NCBI RefSeq assembly: GCF_001815935.1
Contig: NZ_KV823442.1
Location: 1-45,192 of the forward strand
Direction: 5' to 3'
Length of the DNA stretch: 45,192 bases
From: Corynebacterium sp. HMSC04H06
Lineage (GTDB): Bacteria > Actinomycetota > Actinomycetes > Mycobacteriales > Mycobacteriaceae
Translations under genes and position numbers: made by a program
In this document: positions 8,208 to 16,791 of the stretch, in pieces
How the letters are laid out: each line of letters starts with the position of its first letter
How positions within the stretch are numbered: position 1 is the stretch's first letter
The notes under the pieces: generated by a model
The model's input: only the letters and a program-made list of their open reading frames with translations
The model's database searches: none
What the model was told of the DNA's origin: nothing

Positions 8208-10292
8208 TTAGTCCAGGGCGAGCGAGGTAATCCGGGACAGCGGGATGCGCACGGTCCGCGCCTGGGCGCGGGCGTCGACCTGCCCGCCGGAGACCGTCAG
8301 TGGTGTGGCCCGTAAGGACTTCTGCGTCCCGGTCTTGGTGGCATAACCGATGACCACCGCCCGTCCGGAGCGCACGGCCGCCTGTAGCAGATCCAGGTCC
8401 GGGCCGGTTGTCGCCGTCGGCTCGTCGGGGCGACCGGCGCGGACGGCGTCGACCGCGGCGTTTAGGGCGGCCGGGGATAGCTGGCTCGCCGAAGGATGGA
8501 AGGCCTTGGGCGGGGGCACGGTCGCCCGCGGCGGGGCGACCTGCACCGTTGCGCCGACGGCGTCCTCGGCGGCGGGGCTCAGGCCGGCGCGGTGGAGCTT
8601 GTCCAGCAACGTGCGCAGCGGCAGCTGGGACACCGCCACGGTGGGGGCGAGCAGGCGCAGCTCCGGCACGGCGCTCACCGCCTGAGCAAGCACCGCCGGG
8701 TCGTCGCTGCGCAGGTACGCGTTGGCCGGGCCGGCGCGCAGGGCGCCGTGGCGCCGGGCGCTATCTTGCACCAGGTAGCTCACCGGCTGCGGGACCTCGC
8801 CCGCGGAGTGCTCGGAAAAGAAATCCTGGAAGTCAGCGGCCGACCAGCCGGCGTCGAAGCCGCGGCGCAGCGACTCCTCGCTGAGCCGGTAGGTGCTGGC
8901 CAGGCCGGGTGATTCGAGATCGGCAATAAGGGCCAGCTTCGCCTGGACGGGGCTGGTCAGCGGGCCCGGGGCGATGACGCTGAGGTCACCCTGCAGGAGG
9001 AAATAGGAAATCTCCTCCGGCGCGAGATCGGTCGCGTTGCCGGTCAGCGCGGTGGTGGCGCGCCCGCGGGCGATAAGACCCAGCCACTGCGCCTCCGCGG
9101 CGAGGGCGGCGATGGTCTCCTCGCCGGTGAGAAGCGCGAAAAGCGGCGAGGAAAAGCGCAGCTCGGCGGCAAACTCCTCCGCGCTGAGTGCACGTGCGCG
9201 GTGCCGGTAGACCTCCAAAACGCGCTGCCGGTAACCGGGCAGGTGCGCGTCGACGGCCTCCTTGTCCAAAGGCCGCTTAGCCGACCACGACTGCCACGGG
9301 CTGGCCATCCACGCCTCGATGAGCGCCTGCCAGCGCTCGCCCAGGGCCAGATCCTGCCAGTCCGTCGCGGCCGCGGTGGGGGCCAGGAAGTTGCCCTCGT
9401 AGCCGGAGGGCTCGCCGCGGCCGAGCAGGCCGGCGCTATAGCCCAGGTGAATCAGCCGGGTGATGCCCGGCTCCGGCAGGCTCAGCGCCTTGGCAAGCTG
9501 TTTCACGCTCGCCTTGCCCACGGACTTGTCCTTGAGCAGGCTGACAGGGCTGCGGCCCAGGTGCTCGATTACGCGCTCGAGCTCGCGGGCGACGTCGAGT
9601 CCGCTGGCAGCCCCGGCGGCATCGGCGGCCGGATCCGGGTGTGGTTCCTCGGGCGGGGCAATCGGCTCGAGCGGGATGACTGGGTGCTTTCGCCCGTGGA
9701 CGGCGCCAAAGACCGCCCGTGGCAGGCGCAGCGTGCCCGGCTCGGGGCGCAAGACGAACCCGCGCTCTTCGAGCTTCGCCACGGGCTCCTTCGCGAACGT
9801 GCTGGCCGCGCTGGCGCCGCCGGCGTGGGCAATCCCCTGAAGCACCTCGAGCTGCTCTTCCGGCAGCTGCGCCAGTTCCGCGGGGGTAACCTCCACCTGG
9901 TTAAGCAGCGACCAGCCAGTTGGCAGCGCCGGCATCACCTCGGCTGGCAGCATCACCTTGTCCGGGCTGGTGCGGTAAAGCAGGGCGCGCTTGCACAGCG
10001 CGTCGGTGATGGGAGCCGCCGCGACCGCGGTGGCGTCGACCTCTTCTAGCTCCGCGCCGAGGTTGGCTGCGCGTTCCAGCGCAGCTAACAGGTCAGCCGA
10101 GCAGTTGCCTAGCGTGCGGGCGATGGAGGTGCGCAGCAGCAAACGGGTGGCTAGTGGCGCCGGCCCCGGTGGGGGAGGGACCGCGGCGTCGGGGCGGTGC
10201 CCGAACAAAGTAGTGAGCTGATCCGAGTCCAAATTAGCGAGGAAATCCCGGTACTGTGCGGTGCGGCTGGGGCCAGAAGGGGTGATACTCAT
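8208..10292 (-). CDS. Helicase-associated domain protein (XPB partner type)
   Basis: This is a large actinobacterial protein of about 694 residues with an N-terminal winged-helix-rich region and a C-terminal segment resembling the helicase-associated domain of XPB (the family containing M. tuberculosis Rv0862c). There is no Walker A motif, so it is not itself a helicase. The C-terminal portion (AVRSGRAVVIGYATKTGTQKSLRATPL) looks like a WYL-type small beta domain. In mycobacteria the gene sits directly beside the XPB gene; here the ABC operon intervenes. Two in-frame ATGs compete (10316 and 10292). Neither has a Shine-Dalgarno; TAAACT, ending 11 bases before 10292, would suit a nearly leaderless transcript. 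Its role beyond a probable link with XPB is unknown. Confidence 0.7.
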   Translation of the reverse strand: MSITPSGPSRTAQYRDFLANLDSDQLTTLFGHRPDAAVPPPPGPAPLATRLLLRTSIARTLGNCSADLLAALERAANLGAELEEVDATAVAAAPITDALCKRALLYRTSPDKVMLPAEVMPALPTGWSLLNQVEVTPAELAQLPEEQLEVLQGIAHAGGASAASTFAKEPVAKLEERGFVLRPEPGTLRLPRAVFGAVHGRKHPVIPLEPIAPPEEPHPDPAADAAGAASGLDVARELERVIEHLGRSPVSLLKDKSVGKASVKQLAKALSLPEPGITRLIHLGYSAGLLGRGEPSGYEGNFLAPTAAATDWQDLALGERWQALIEAWMASPWQSWSAKRPLDKEAVDAHLPGYRQRVLEVYRHRARALSAEEFAAELRFSSPLFALLTGEETIAALAAEAQWLGLIARGRATTALTGNATDLAPEEISYFLLQGDLSVIAPGPLTSPVQAKLALIADLESPGLASTYRLSEESLRRGFDAGWSAADFQDFFSEHSAGEVPQPVSYLVQDSARRHGALRAGPANAYLRSDDPAVLAQAVSAVPELRLLAPTVAVSQLPLRTLLDKLHRAGLSPAAEDAVGATVQVAPPRATVPPPKAFHPSASQLSPAALNAAVDAVRAGRPDEPTATTGPDLDLLQAAVRSGRAVVIGYATKTGTQKSLRATPLTVSGGQVDARAQARTVRIPLSRITSLALD

Positions 10293-10357
10293 CGTGGAAG
10301 ACAAGTTTAGTGCCATTTGAGTTACTTTTTTCGCGCGGGTTTGGCACAATAAGGAGT

Positions 10358-10549
10358 ATGTCGAATGTAGAGAAGAAGGGCTTTGTTTCTCCGGCTTGGC
10401 CGCAGAACATGGAAGGCCGCGAACACGCCATTACCGAAGTTACCGCTCCGTTTGCGGGTGCCTCCAGCCCGTACGGTGACGACACCGTCCTGCCGCTGCC
10501 GGCAGACAAGCTGAACTACGTGCATCCCTACACGCGCATCAACAAGTAG
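10358..10549 (+). CDS. Small conserved actinobacterial protein (63 aa)
   Basis: The protein has 63 residues and starts at the ATG at 10358 with a strong AAGGAG four bases upstream. It has no membrane segment or cysteine. The C-terminus DKLNYVHPYTRINK is rich in polar and aromatic residues. It resembles short conserved proteins found at this place, divergent from the XPB-partner gene, in corynebacteria and mycobacteria. I do not know a function. Evidence that it is real is the strong ribosome binding site, normal codon use and an immediate downstream terminator. Confidence 0.65.
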   Translation: MSNVEKKGFVSPAWPQNMEGREHAITEVTAPFAGASSPYGDDTVLPLPADKLNYVHPYTRINK

Positions 10550-10560
10550 TTCACCCGTAA

Positions 10561-10588
10561 CAATGCCCGGTCTGCGGACCGGGCATTG
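10561..10588 (+). terminator. Terminator of the 63-aa protein gene
   Basis: CAATGCCCGGTC (10561-10572) pairs perfectly with GACCGGGCATTG (10577-10588) around a TGCG loop, 11 bases after the stop codon. The T-run is poor. Confidence 0.65.
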
Positions 10589-10671
10589 TGCTATGCCTTA
10601 GCCACTCCTTGCGACGGAGGAGCGGGGGTTGACCTGGGCACGTGGCTCTAGGTTCTGCTGTAGAAACGCCA

Positions 10672-10702
10672 AAAGGCGCCACCCGGGGTGGGTGGCGCCT
10701 TT
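10672..10702. terminator. Strong bidirectional terminator
   Basis: AAAGGCGCCACCC (10672-10684) pairs perfectly with GGGTGGCGCCTTT (10690-10702). CTTTTG follows on the plus strand and TTTTGG on the minus strand. It terminates rpf (minus) and anything reading from the left. Confidence 0.8.
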
Positions 10703-10755
10703 CTTTTGCTTGTTGGAGATGACTCCGGCCGGGGCGGGACCGGCGTGGACCTTTC

Positions 10756-11391
<636 letters not shown>

Positions 11392-11432
11392 CTATTTCCC
11401 CGGTCGGTTACAATTCTTTTGCACGGAAAAAT

Positions 11433-11492
11433 TTGGCCGCCGGCGTGGGAAGACGGTTAGTCGGGGATGTCTTCGACCAACGCGGCGGCCAA
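11433..11492 (-). promoter_or_regulatory. Long hairpin followed by a U-run in the rpf leader (candidate attenuator)
   Basis: Three nested arms pair exactly: TTGGCCGCC (11433-11441) with GGCGGCCAA (11484-11492), GCGT (11443-11446) with ACGC (11480-11483), and GAAGAC (11449-11454) with GTCTTC (11469-11474). Read on the minus strand the last arm is followed directly by AUUUUU. This is the shape of an intrinsic terminator, about 55 bases before the rpf start codon and with no minus-strand gene upstream of it. A conditional terminator in the leader is the simplest reading. Confidence 0.55.
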
Positions 11493-11507
11493 GTGCCTAG
11501 ACGACAG

Positions 11508-11548
11508 ACTATCGGTTTATAACGAAAGTGTCACGTTCTCGACACTTT
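11508..11548 (-). promoter_or_regulatory. Candidate rpf promoter with 8-bp palindrome
   Basis: On the minus strand TATAAA (11516-11521) and GATAGT (11508-11513) are possible -10 boxes. Immediately upstream lies the perfect inverted repeat AAAGTGTC (11525-11532) / GACACTTT (11541-11548) with an 8-base spacer, covering the -35 area. It does not match the GlxR consensus (TGTGA-N6-TCACA). Confidence 0.4.
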
Positions 11549-11756
11549 TCGGCACACGGGGGCGGGGCCCGAGTGGTGCGTGTGAAAACCTTAAAGCGGA
11601 AACCGCAGGTGAGGCGATCGGTCCCCAGGGAAAAGTTATCCATGTGAGATGAGTCACCACGGTGTTGTTGTGGGCCAATTATTGACTTCATTTTCGGGGC
11701 CGCCAGGGGTTAGAATGGTGAGTTCCATTATGAGAAAAAGAAAGTGGTGAACCAAC

Positions 11757-12137
11757 GTGCCCATCGGTAAGGTCAGGTGGTTTGACGCGGAGAAGGGCTT
11801 CGGCTTTGCCTCCAACCCGGGAGATGAGGACGTCTACATCGGCCGCAACGTGCTGCCCAAGGGCGTGGCCGAGTTGTACCCTGGCCAGCGTATTGAATTC
11901 GATTTCGCGGCCGGCCGCCGCGGCCCGCAGGCGCTGCGCGTGAAGGTGCTGGATAGCCCGCGCCGCCGCAGCCCCGGCCGCAAGCCGGAAGAGCTCGGCA
12001 GCATGATCTCGGACGTGATGACCGTGCTGGAGACACAAGTGCAGCCGGCCTTAAGCGCTGGACGTTACCCGGAGCGTAAGACCGGCCGGCAGGTCGCAGA
12101 GATCCTGCGCGCCATCGCCAAGGACCTGGACAGCTAG
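11757..12137 (+). CDS. CspB-type cold-shock domain protein
   Basis: The protein has 126 residues. The N-terminal ~65 form a cold-shock domain (GKVRWFDAEKGFGFA covers the RNP1 region, and VYIGRNVLP the RNP2 region, with some divergence from the canonical VFVH). A C-terminal extension of ~55 residues contains an Arg-rich patch (SPRRRSPGR) and helices. This is the longer actinobacterial form (like mycobacterial CspB, about the same length), not the 67-residue CspA. It binds single-stranded nucleic acid and acts as an RNA chaperone in the cytoplasm. The start is GTG 11757, where homology begins (PIGKVRWF). Confidence 0.88.
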   Translation: MPIGKVRWFDAEKGFGFASNPGDEDVYIGRNVLPKGVAELYPGQRIEFDFAAGRRGPQALRVKVLDSPRRRSPGRKPEELGSMISDVMTVLETQVQPALSAGRYPERKTGRQVAEILRAIAKDLDS

Positions 12138-12163
12138 GCCCCGCGGCTGGACAGTTGGGCCCG

Positions 12164-12185
12164 CGCTGGATGGTCCGCCCAGCGC
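12164..12185. terminator. Weak convergent hairpin after the cold-shock gene
   Basis: GCGCTGG (12164-12170) pairs with CCAGCGC (12179-12185) around 8 bases, between two convergent genes. No T-run is present. Confidence 0.35.
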
Positions 12186-12193
12186 CTGGGCGG

Positions 12194-12775
12194 CTAGTTG
12201 TTCTGCTCCTGCGCGGCGCGCTCGGCCTCGGACATCGTCGATAGCGACCAGACCGTGGTGTAGGGGGTTTCCTCCCCGTCAGCGTCCGTGCCGATCATGA
12301 TGGAGGAGACCTCTACCACCATCAGCTTCGGGCGTTCCTGCTTGTCCCCGGATGTGGATTCCTCAATCGGATCCACGGAACCGGGGATTTCTACTGTCTC
12401 GGTGTCGTAGGCGCCGTGCGTGGTCTCGTCGTTGGCGGCCGGGTCGTCGTAGATGCTCAGGACCCGCCACTCGTGGTTATGGATGGCCTCCGGGATATCT
12501 AGCACCAGCTTGTCGTTGGGGCCGACCTCCAGGTTGGGGACGTCCTTTTCCTCGCACTCCGTTCCCGGCTCGCAGGACATATACGGGTGGACCTCGAGCT
12601 CCTTGTCGCCGACGTGGGCGGTAACCGCTACCTCTTCCGGCTCCGGGCCCGGGCGGCTGTTCCACCAGTTCTGGAACAGCACCACCGCCACCACGGTGAC
12701 GATGACGGCGATGATCAGCGCCAAGACCTGGATCAGTTGCTTGCGTTTTGCCTCTTTGCGGGTGGCCATGGGCAT
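12194..12775 (-). CDS. DUF2771 family single-pass membrane protein
   Basis: About 193 residues from the ATG at 12775 (another ATG at 12769 is equally possible). A basic N-terminus (ATRKEAKRKQ) is followed by one membrane helix (LIQVLALIIAVIVTVVAVVLF) and an extracytoplasmic domain of about 155 residues with two nearby cysteines (SCEPGTEC). It matches the corynebacterial DUF2771 pattern, a family of unknown function. It starts 5 bases after the stop of the upstream glutaminyl cyclase gene, so the two probably form an operon with both products outside the membrane. Confidence 0.6.
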   Translation of the reverse strand: MPMATRKEAKRKQLIQVLALIIAVIVTVVAVVLFQNWWNSRPGPEPEEVAVTAHVGDKELEVHPYMSCEPGTECEEKDVPNLEVGPNDKLVLDIPEAIHNHEWRVLSIYDDPAANDETTHGAYDTETVEIPGSVDPIEESTSGDKQERPKLMVVEVSSIMIGTDADGEETPYTTVWSLSTMSEAERAAQEQNN

Positions 12776-12780
12776 AGATC

Positions 12781-13653
12781 TTACTCGAAGGTCACGCGGT
12801 ACAGATCCGGCCACCGCTTACCGGTTAGGTAGTACTCGTCGGTGCCCGGGATATGGGCGATCCCGTTGAGCACGTTGTCGGGGTTAGGCGCGGCGTTGTT
12901 GGCCAGCCCCGAGGCGTCGATGACGGTGTCGACCGTCCCGGTGGCTGGGTCGATGCGCAGGATGTCGGTGGAAAACCAGACGTTGGCGTAGATCTGCCCG
13001 TCGACGCATTCGAGCTCGTTGATCTCATCGATCTCTTCGCCGTCCAAGGTCACCGTGACCCGATCCAGCTCGTCGAAGTTGTCGCGGTCCACGAAGCGCA
13101 GGGTGGAGGTGCCGTCGGAGAGTGCTAGCCGGTCGCCCATATCGCACAGGCCCCAGCCCTCGCCGGAATACTCCGCGGATCCGGTGGTTTCGAGGGTATC
13201 CGCGTCGAAGGACAACGCCGTGCCCGACTTCCATGTCAGCTGCCAGAGCGTGTCGCCGCTACGGGTGATGCCTTCGCCGAACTGATCGTCTGCTAGCGCG
13301 GTCGACTTCTGCGGGGAGATCTCGCCCGGGACCAGCCGGTGCACGCCGGATTCGCCGTAGCGCCCGGTGCCCACCAGCAGGTTGCCGTCTTTGCCCACCT
13401 CGAGGCCCTGCGTGAACAGGCTCTCGTCGTAGTCGAGGCGCTCCACCACCCGCGCCTGAAGGCGCTCGACCGCGGGGGCGGCAGTGGTGGCGGCCCCGTC
13501 TTCCGGGGCGGAGGCAGCGTGATCTGCGCCGCGGTCGGTGTCCGGGGCGGCGCTGCAGGCGCTTAAGGCCAGGCCGGCGCAGGTCAGAAGCGCGCCCCAC
13601 CGGCGCGTTTGCTGGCGATTGCGGTGACGTGCTGGCGACAAGAGGGAACCCAT
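12781..13653 (-). CDS. Glutaminyl-peptide cyclotransferase, lipoprotein
   Basis: About 290 residues from the ATG at 13653. The N-terminus is a lipoprotein signal with the lipobox LSAC (Cys33). The mature part is a five-bladed beta-propeller of the bacterial/plant glutamine cyclotransferase type, with FTQGLE near the start, LWQLTWKSGTALSFD, and the terminal block NVLNGIAHIPGTDEYYLTGKRWPDLYRV typical of the family. The enzyme converts N-terminal Gln of peptides to pyroglutamate; this copy would sit on the outer face of the cytoplasmic membrane. I chose 13653 because the signal peptide begins there. No Shine-Dalgarno is visible, so it may be leaderless or have a short leader. The DUF2771 gene follows directly. 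Confidence 0.85.
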   Translation of the reverse strand: MGSLLSPARHRNRQQTRRWGALLTCAGLALSACSAAPDTDRGADHAASAPEDGAATTAAPAVERLQARVVERLDYDESLFTQGLEVGKDGNLLVGTGRYGESGVHRLVPGEISPQKSTALADDQFGEGITRSGDTLWQLTWKSGTALSFDADTLETTGSAEYSGEGWGLCDMGDRLALSDGTSTLRFVDRDNFDELDRVTVTLDGEEIDEINELECVDGQIYANVWFSTDILRIDPATGTVDTVIDASGLANNAAPNPDNVLNGIAHIPGTDEYYLTGKRWPDLYRVTFE

Positions 13654-13654
13654 A

Positions 13655-13687
13655 CACCATATTGTGCCCCATATGCACCATAATGAT
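13655..13687. promoter_or_regulatory. Overlapping divergent promoters
   Basis: Only 39 bases separate the cyclase and DUF3027 starts. CACCATATTG (13655-13664) and CACCATAATG (13676-13685) form a near-perfect direct repeat 21 bases apart. Plus-strand CATAAT/TAATGAT serves the leaderless GTG at 13693; minus-strand TATGGT boxes serve the cyclase gene. Confidence 0.5.
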
Positions 13688-13692
13688 TCGAT

Positions 13693-14355
13693 GTGTCCTC
13701 TAAAAAGCGCCAATCCACCTCCACCAACCCGCTGCTGGGCCCGGCGGCCGTCGACACCGCTCGGTGGGCCCTGGAAGAACTAGGCGACGGCGATGTCGGC
13801 CGCCACATCGGCGTCGGCGGGCTGAGCCCGCACGCGGTCACCCACCGCTTCGCCGCCGACGTGCCCGGCTACCACGGGTGGGAATGGCAGGCGGTCCTGG
13901 CCTGCGCCGCCGGCAGCGACGAGGTCACCGTCAGCGAGCTAGCCCTCGTCCCCGGTGGGGAGGCCCTGCAGGCGCCCGATTGGGTGCCCTATACCGACCG
14001 GGTGCGCCCCGGGGACCTGGAGCCGGGCGACGTCATGCCGCCCGCGCCGGGGGATAGCCGCCTGAGCGACGACGGCACGCTGAGCCAGGCCGGTTGGAAG
14101 GAGGCGGCCCAGCGCTGGCTGGCTTCTTACGGGCCGGAAGCGCCCATGGCCGCCGAGGCGCACCTGCAGTGCGCGACCTGCGCGTTCTTCCTGCCGCTGA
14201 AGGACAGCTTCGGCGTGTGCGCCAACGAGTACTCCGCCGACGGGCGCGCCGTCCACGCCCGCTACGGCTGCGGCGCCCATTCCCAGACCACCATCGCCCC
14301 GGAACCGGCGGTGGACCCGGACACCGTCTTCGACGACGAAGCGCCCTTCTATTAA
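13693..14355 (+). CDS. DUF3027 family protein, probably metal-binding
   Basis: The 220-residue protein starts at a leaderless GTG (TAATGAT ends 5 bases before it). The N-terminal half contains the DUF3027 core (VDTARWALEE, followed by YHGWEWQAVLACAAGSDEVTVSELALVPG and a PDWVPYTDRVRPGDLEPGD block). The C-terminal half has a Cys-rich motif: CATC, a further Cys in FGVC, and CGAHSQT. This resembles a treble-clef or rubredoxin-like zinc site. The family is conserved in Actinobacteria and has no established function. It is cytoplasmic, with no signal or membrane segment. Confidence 0.7.
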   Translation: MSSKKRQSTSTNPLLGPAAVDTARWALEELGDGDVGRHIGVGGLSPHAVTHRFAADVPGYHGWEWQAVLACAAGSDEVTVSELALVPGGEALQAPDWVPYTDRVRPGDLEPGDVMPPAPGDSRLSDDGTLSQAGWKEAAQRWLASYGPEAPMAAEAHLQCATCAFFLPLKDSFGVCANEYSADGRAVHARYGCGAHSQTTIAPEPAVDPDTVFDDEAPFY

Positions 14356-14365
14356 TCCTTAGCTG

Positions 14366-14479
14366 TCACCGGCAGCAGTAGCTGTTGCCGCAATCGTTAT
14401 TGTAGAAAGCGTCGCTGTTGCCGCCCCCGGAGGATTTCGGCGGGGCGGGGGTGGAGGATTTTGTGCGCGGGGCTGACAA
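14366..14479 (-). pseudogene. Possible small Cys-containing reading frame or gene remnant
   Basis: A 37-codon minus-strand frame runs from a TTG at 14479 to TGA at 14366-14368. It ends in a peculiar tail DAFYNNDCGNSYCCR after a Pro/Ser/Gly-rich stretch, and the DNA repeats AAATCCTCC twice. There is no ATG/GTG start and no Shine-Dalgarno. It lies across the region expected to hold the permease promoter. It may be the 3' end of a lost gene or mere chance. Confidence 0.15.
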
Positions 14480-14542
14480 GTATGAAACTGTTAGCGGTAA
14501 ATCAATAGGGCACGGTCACATAAGTAAAGGGAAGTCAGCTCC

Positions 14543-15967
14543 ATGCGCGCGACGCTCGATCGCTATTTCAAAATATCCGAACGCGGATCCACCATTGGCA
14601 CCGAGATTCGAGGCGGGACCGTCTCGTTTTTCGCGATGGCCTATATCATCCTCCTCAACCCGCTCATCCTGGGCACCTCCCCGGACGTCGAGGGCAACAC
14701 CCTGGGAGTGCCCCAGGTAGCAGCCGCCACCGCGCTCGTGGCCGGCGTGATGACCATCGCCTTCGGTGCCATCGCTAACTATCCCTTCGCTTTTGCCGCC
14801 GGCCTGGGGCTGAATACCTTCGTGGCGGTCAGTCTCGTGGCCACGGAGGGCCTGACCTGGTCGGAGGCCATGGGCCTGGTGGTCATCGACGGCATCATCA
14901 TCGTCATCCTGGCGGTCTTCGGCTTCCGCACCGCGGTCTTCAAGGCCATCCCGGCCTCCATGAAGGCCGCGATGGGCGTGGGCATCGGCATGTTCATCGC
15001 CATGATCGGCTTCGTCGACGGCGGTTTCGTCACCCGCGTGCCGGACGCGGCGAATACCACCGTGCCGGTCAGCCTGGGCATCAACGGTTCCATCTCCACC
15101 TGGCCGAGCCTGGTCTTCGTGCTGGGGCTTATCATCTGCGCAGCCCTGGTCATCCGCAACGTGCCCGGCGGGCTGTTCATCGGCATTATCGCCACCACGA
15201 TCATCGCCATGGTCGTCGAAGCGCTCACCGGCGCCGGCTCCGCCGCGGAGAACACCGGCGGCTGGAACATGGCGGTGCCGAAGGTGCCGGACTCCCTGGG
15301 CGGGCTGCCGGACCTGTCGATCGTCGGCGCCGTCGACCTGCTGGGGGCGTTCAGCCGTATCGGCGTGGTCGCCGCGACCCTGCTGGTTTTCGCCCTGGTG
15401 CTGACCAACTTCTTCGACGCCATGGGCACCATGACGGCCCTCGGCCGCCACGGCAACCTGACCGATTCCGAGGGCAACCTGCCGAACCTGAAGAAGGCGC
15501 TGGTCGTTGAGGGCTTCGGCGCCGTCGGCGGCGGCCTGGGCTCGGCGTCGTCGAACACCGTCTTCGCGGATTCCTCCGCCGGTATCGGCGACGGCGCGCG
15601 CACCGGCCTGGCCAACATCACCACCGGCGTCCTGTTCATCCTGGCGATGTTCCTGACCCCGCTCTACGAGGTCGTGCCCATCGAGGCCGCCTCCCCGGTG
15701 CTCGTGGTGGTCGGCGTCATGATGGCCGGCCAGCTTACCGCCATCGAGTGGAACAAGATGTACGTGGCCATCCCGGCCTTTTTGACCATCGTCGTGATGC
15801 CCTTTACCTACTCCATCGCCAACGGCATCGGCATCGGGTTTATCTCCTTTGCTCTGATGTCCACCTTCGCCGGCAAGGCCAAGGAAATCCACTGGCTGAT
15901 GTGGCTCATTTCCGGCTTGTTCGTGGTCTACTTCGCCATGGATCCCATCATGAGTCTGGTGGAATAG
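14543..15967 (+). CDS. NCS2-family purine permease (AzgA type)
   Basis: The 474-residue protein has about 12-14 membrane helices. The N-terminus RYFKISERGSTIGTEIRGGTVSFFAMAYIILLNP is characteristic of the AzgA subfamily of nucleobase permeases (hypoxanthine, guanine, adenine, by proton symport). GLGLNTFVA, GIGMFIAMIG and ASSNTVFADSSAGIGDGARTGLA match conserved family segments, including the substrate-binding region. Start ATG 14543 has AAGGGAAG upstream at a slightly long spacing. Exact substrate choice within purines cannot be told from sequence. Confidence 0.88.
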   Translation: MRATLDRYFKISERGSTIGTEIRGGTVSFFAMAYIILLNPLILGTSPDVEGNTLGVPQVAAATALVAGVMTIAFGAIANYPFAFAAGLGLNTFVAVSLVATEGLTWSEAMGLVVIDGIIIVILAVFGFRTAVFKAIPASMKAAMGVGIGMFIAMIGFVDGGFVTRVPDAANTTVPVSLGINGSISTWPSLVFVLGLIICAALVIRNVPGGLFIGIIATTIIAMVVEALTGAGSAAENTGGWNMAVPKVPDSLGGLPDLSIVGAVDLLGAFSRIGVVAATLLVFALVLTNFFDAMGTMTALGRHGNLTDSEGNLPNLKKALVVEGFGAVGGGLGSASSNTVFADSSAGIGDGARTGLANITTGVLFILAMFLTPLYEVVPIEAASPVLVVVGVMMAGQLTAIEWNKMYVAIPAFLTIVVMPFTYSIANGIGIGFISFALMSTFAGKAKEIHWLMWLISGLFVVYFAMDPIMSLVE

Positions 15968-15987
15968 CGTGCGCTAGATTAGGGGGC

Positions 15988-16791
15988 ATGGATAGAACTT
16001 TCATCGCCGACCCGAACGACCCTCGCCTGGACGATATCCGGGACTTGAACAAGTCCGATAAGTCCGGCGAGGGTTTAGTCATTGCGGAGGGCCACCTGGT
16101 GGTCTCCCGCCTGGTCGATTCCCCGTTCCCGGTGCGTTGCCTGGTGGGCTTTCCGCAGAAGATCGACCAGTACGTCGAGACCTACGGCGAGCCCGGCTGC
16201 CCGGTCTACGAGGTTGAGCGGGACACGCTGGCCCAAGTCGCCGGCTTCGACATGCACCGCGGGCTCGTCGCCGCCGCGGACCGCGCGCTGCTGCCGGCAG
16301 TCGGGGACGTGGTGGACAAGGCGCGCACGGTGGTCGTGCTCGAGGGGGTAGGCGACCACGAAAACATCGGCTCCATCTTCCGCAACGCGGCGGGCCTGGG
16401 CGTGGACGCGGTCTTGCTGGGCAGCGGCGCGGCCGATCCCCTCTACCGGCGCAGCGTGCGCGTGTCCATGGGGCACGTGTTGCGCCTGCCTTTTGCCCGC
16501 TTCGAGGGCGGGTACACTACCTGGCAGCGTTCGCTGGACGTGCTGCGCGATGCCGGCTTCCGGCTGGTCTCGCTGACCCCGGGTGGGGACACGCACATCG
16601 CCGACGCCGTCGCCGGGGCGGAGAAGGTGGCGCTGCTCGTCGGTGCGGAGGGCCCGGGGCTGACCGAGCACGCGATGCGCGCGACCGACGTGCGCGCGAG
16701 CATCCCCATGGCGCAGCACACGGATTCGCTCAACGTGGCCACCGCCGCGGCCGTGGCTTTCTATGAGCGCCAGCGGTCCTTGAGGGACTGA
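15988..16791 (+). CDS. SpoU/TrmH-family RNA 2'-O-methyltransferase
   Basis: About 267 residues from ATG 15988, which has AGGGGG just upstream and comes 20 bases after the permease stop. The N-terminal ~100 residues are an L30e-like substrate-binding domain. The C-terminal SPOUT domain has its three motifs: NIGSIFRNA; the region around ADPLYRRSVRVSMG; and LLVGAEGPGLTEHA followed by IPMAQHTDSLNVATAAAVAFYE. The deep trefoil knot binds S-adenosylmethionine; the target is rRNA or tRNA ribose. The same type of gene lies near SepH and serC in mycobacteria. It overlaps the convergent gene at its 3' end by 31 bases. Confidence 0.85.
   Translation: MDRTFIADPNDPRLDDIRDLNKSDKSGEGLVIAEGHLVVSRLVDSPFPVRCLVGFPQKIDQYVETYGEPGCPVYEVERDTLAQVAGFDMHRGLVAAADRALLPAVGDVVDKARTVVVLEGVGDHENIGSIFRNAAGLGVDAVLLGSGAADPLYRRSVRVSMGHVLRLPFARFEGGYTTWQRSLDVLRDAGFRLVSLTPGGDTHIADAVAGAEKVALLVGAEGPGLTEHAMRATDVRASIPMAQHTDSLNVATAAAVAFYERQRSLRD

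Noticed and set aside
14516..15892. A 458-codon open frame antisense to the AzgA permease
   Set aside because: Same pattern of His/Asp/Gly-rich low complexity; the plus-strand permease is unmistakable.
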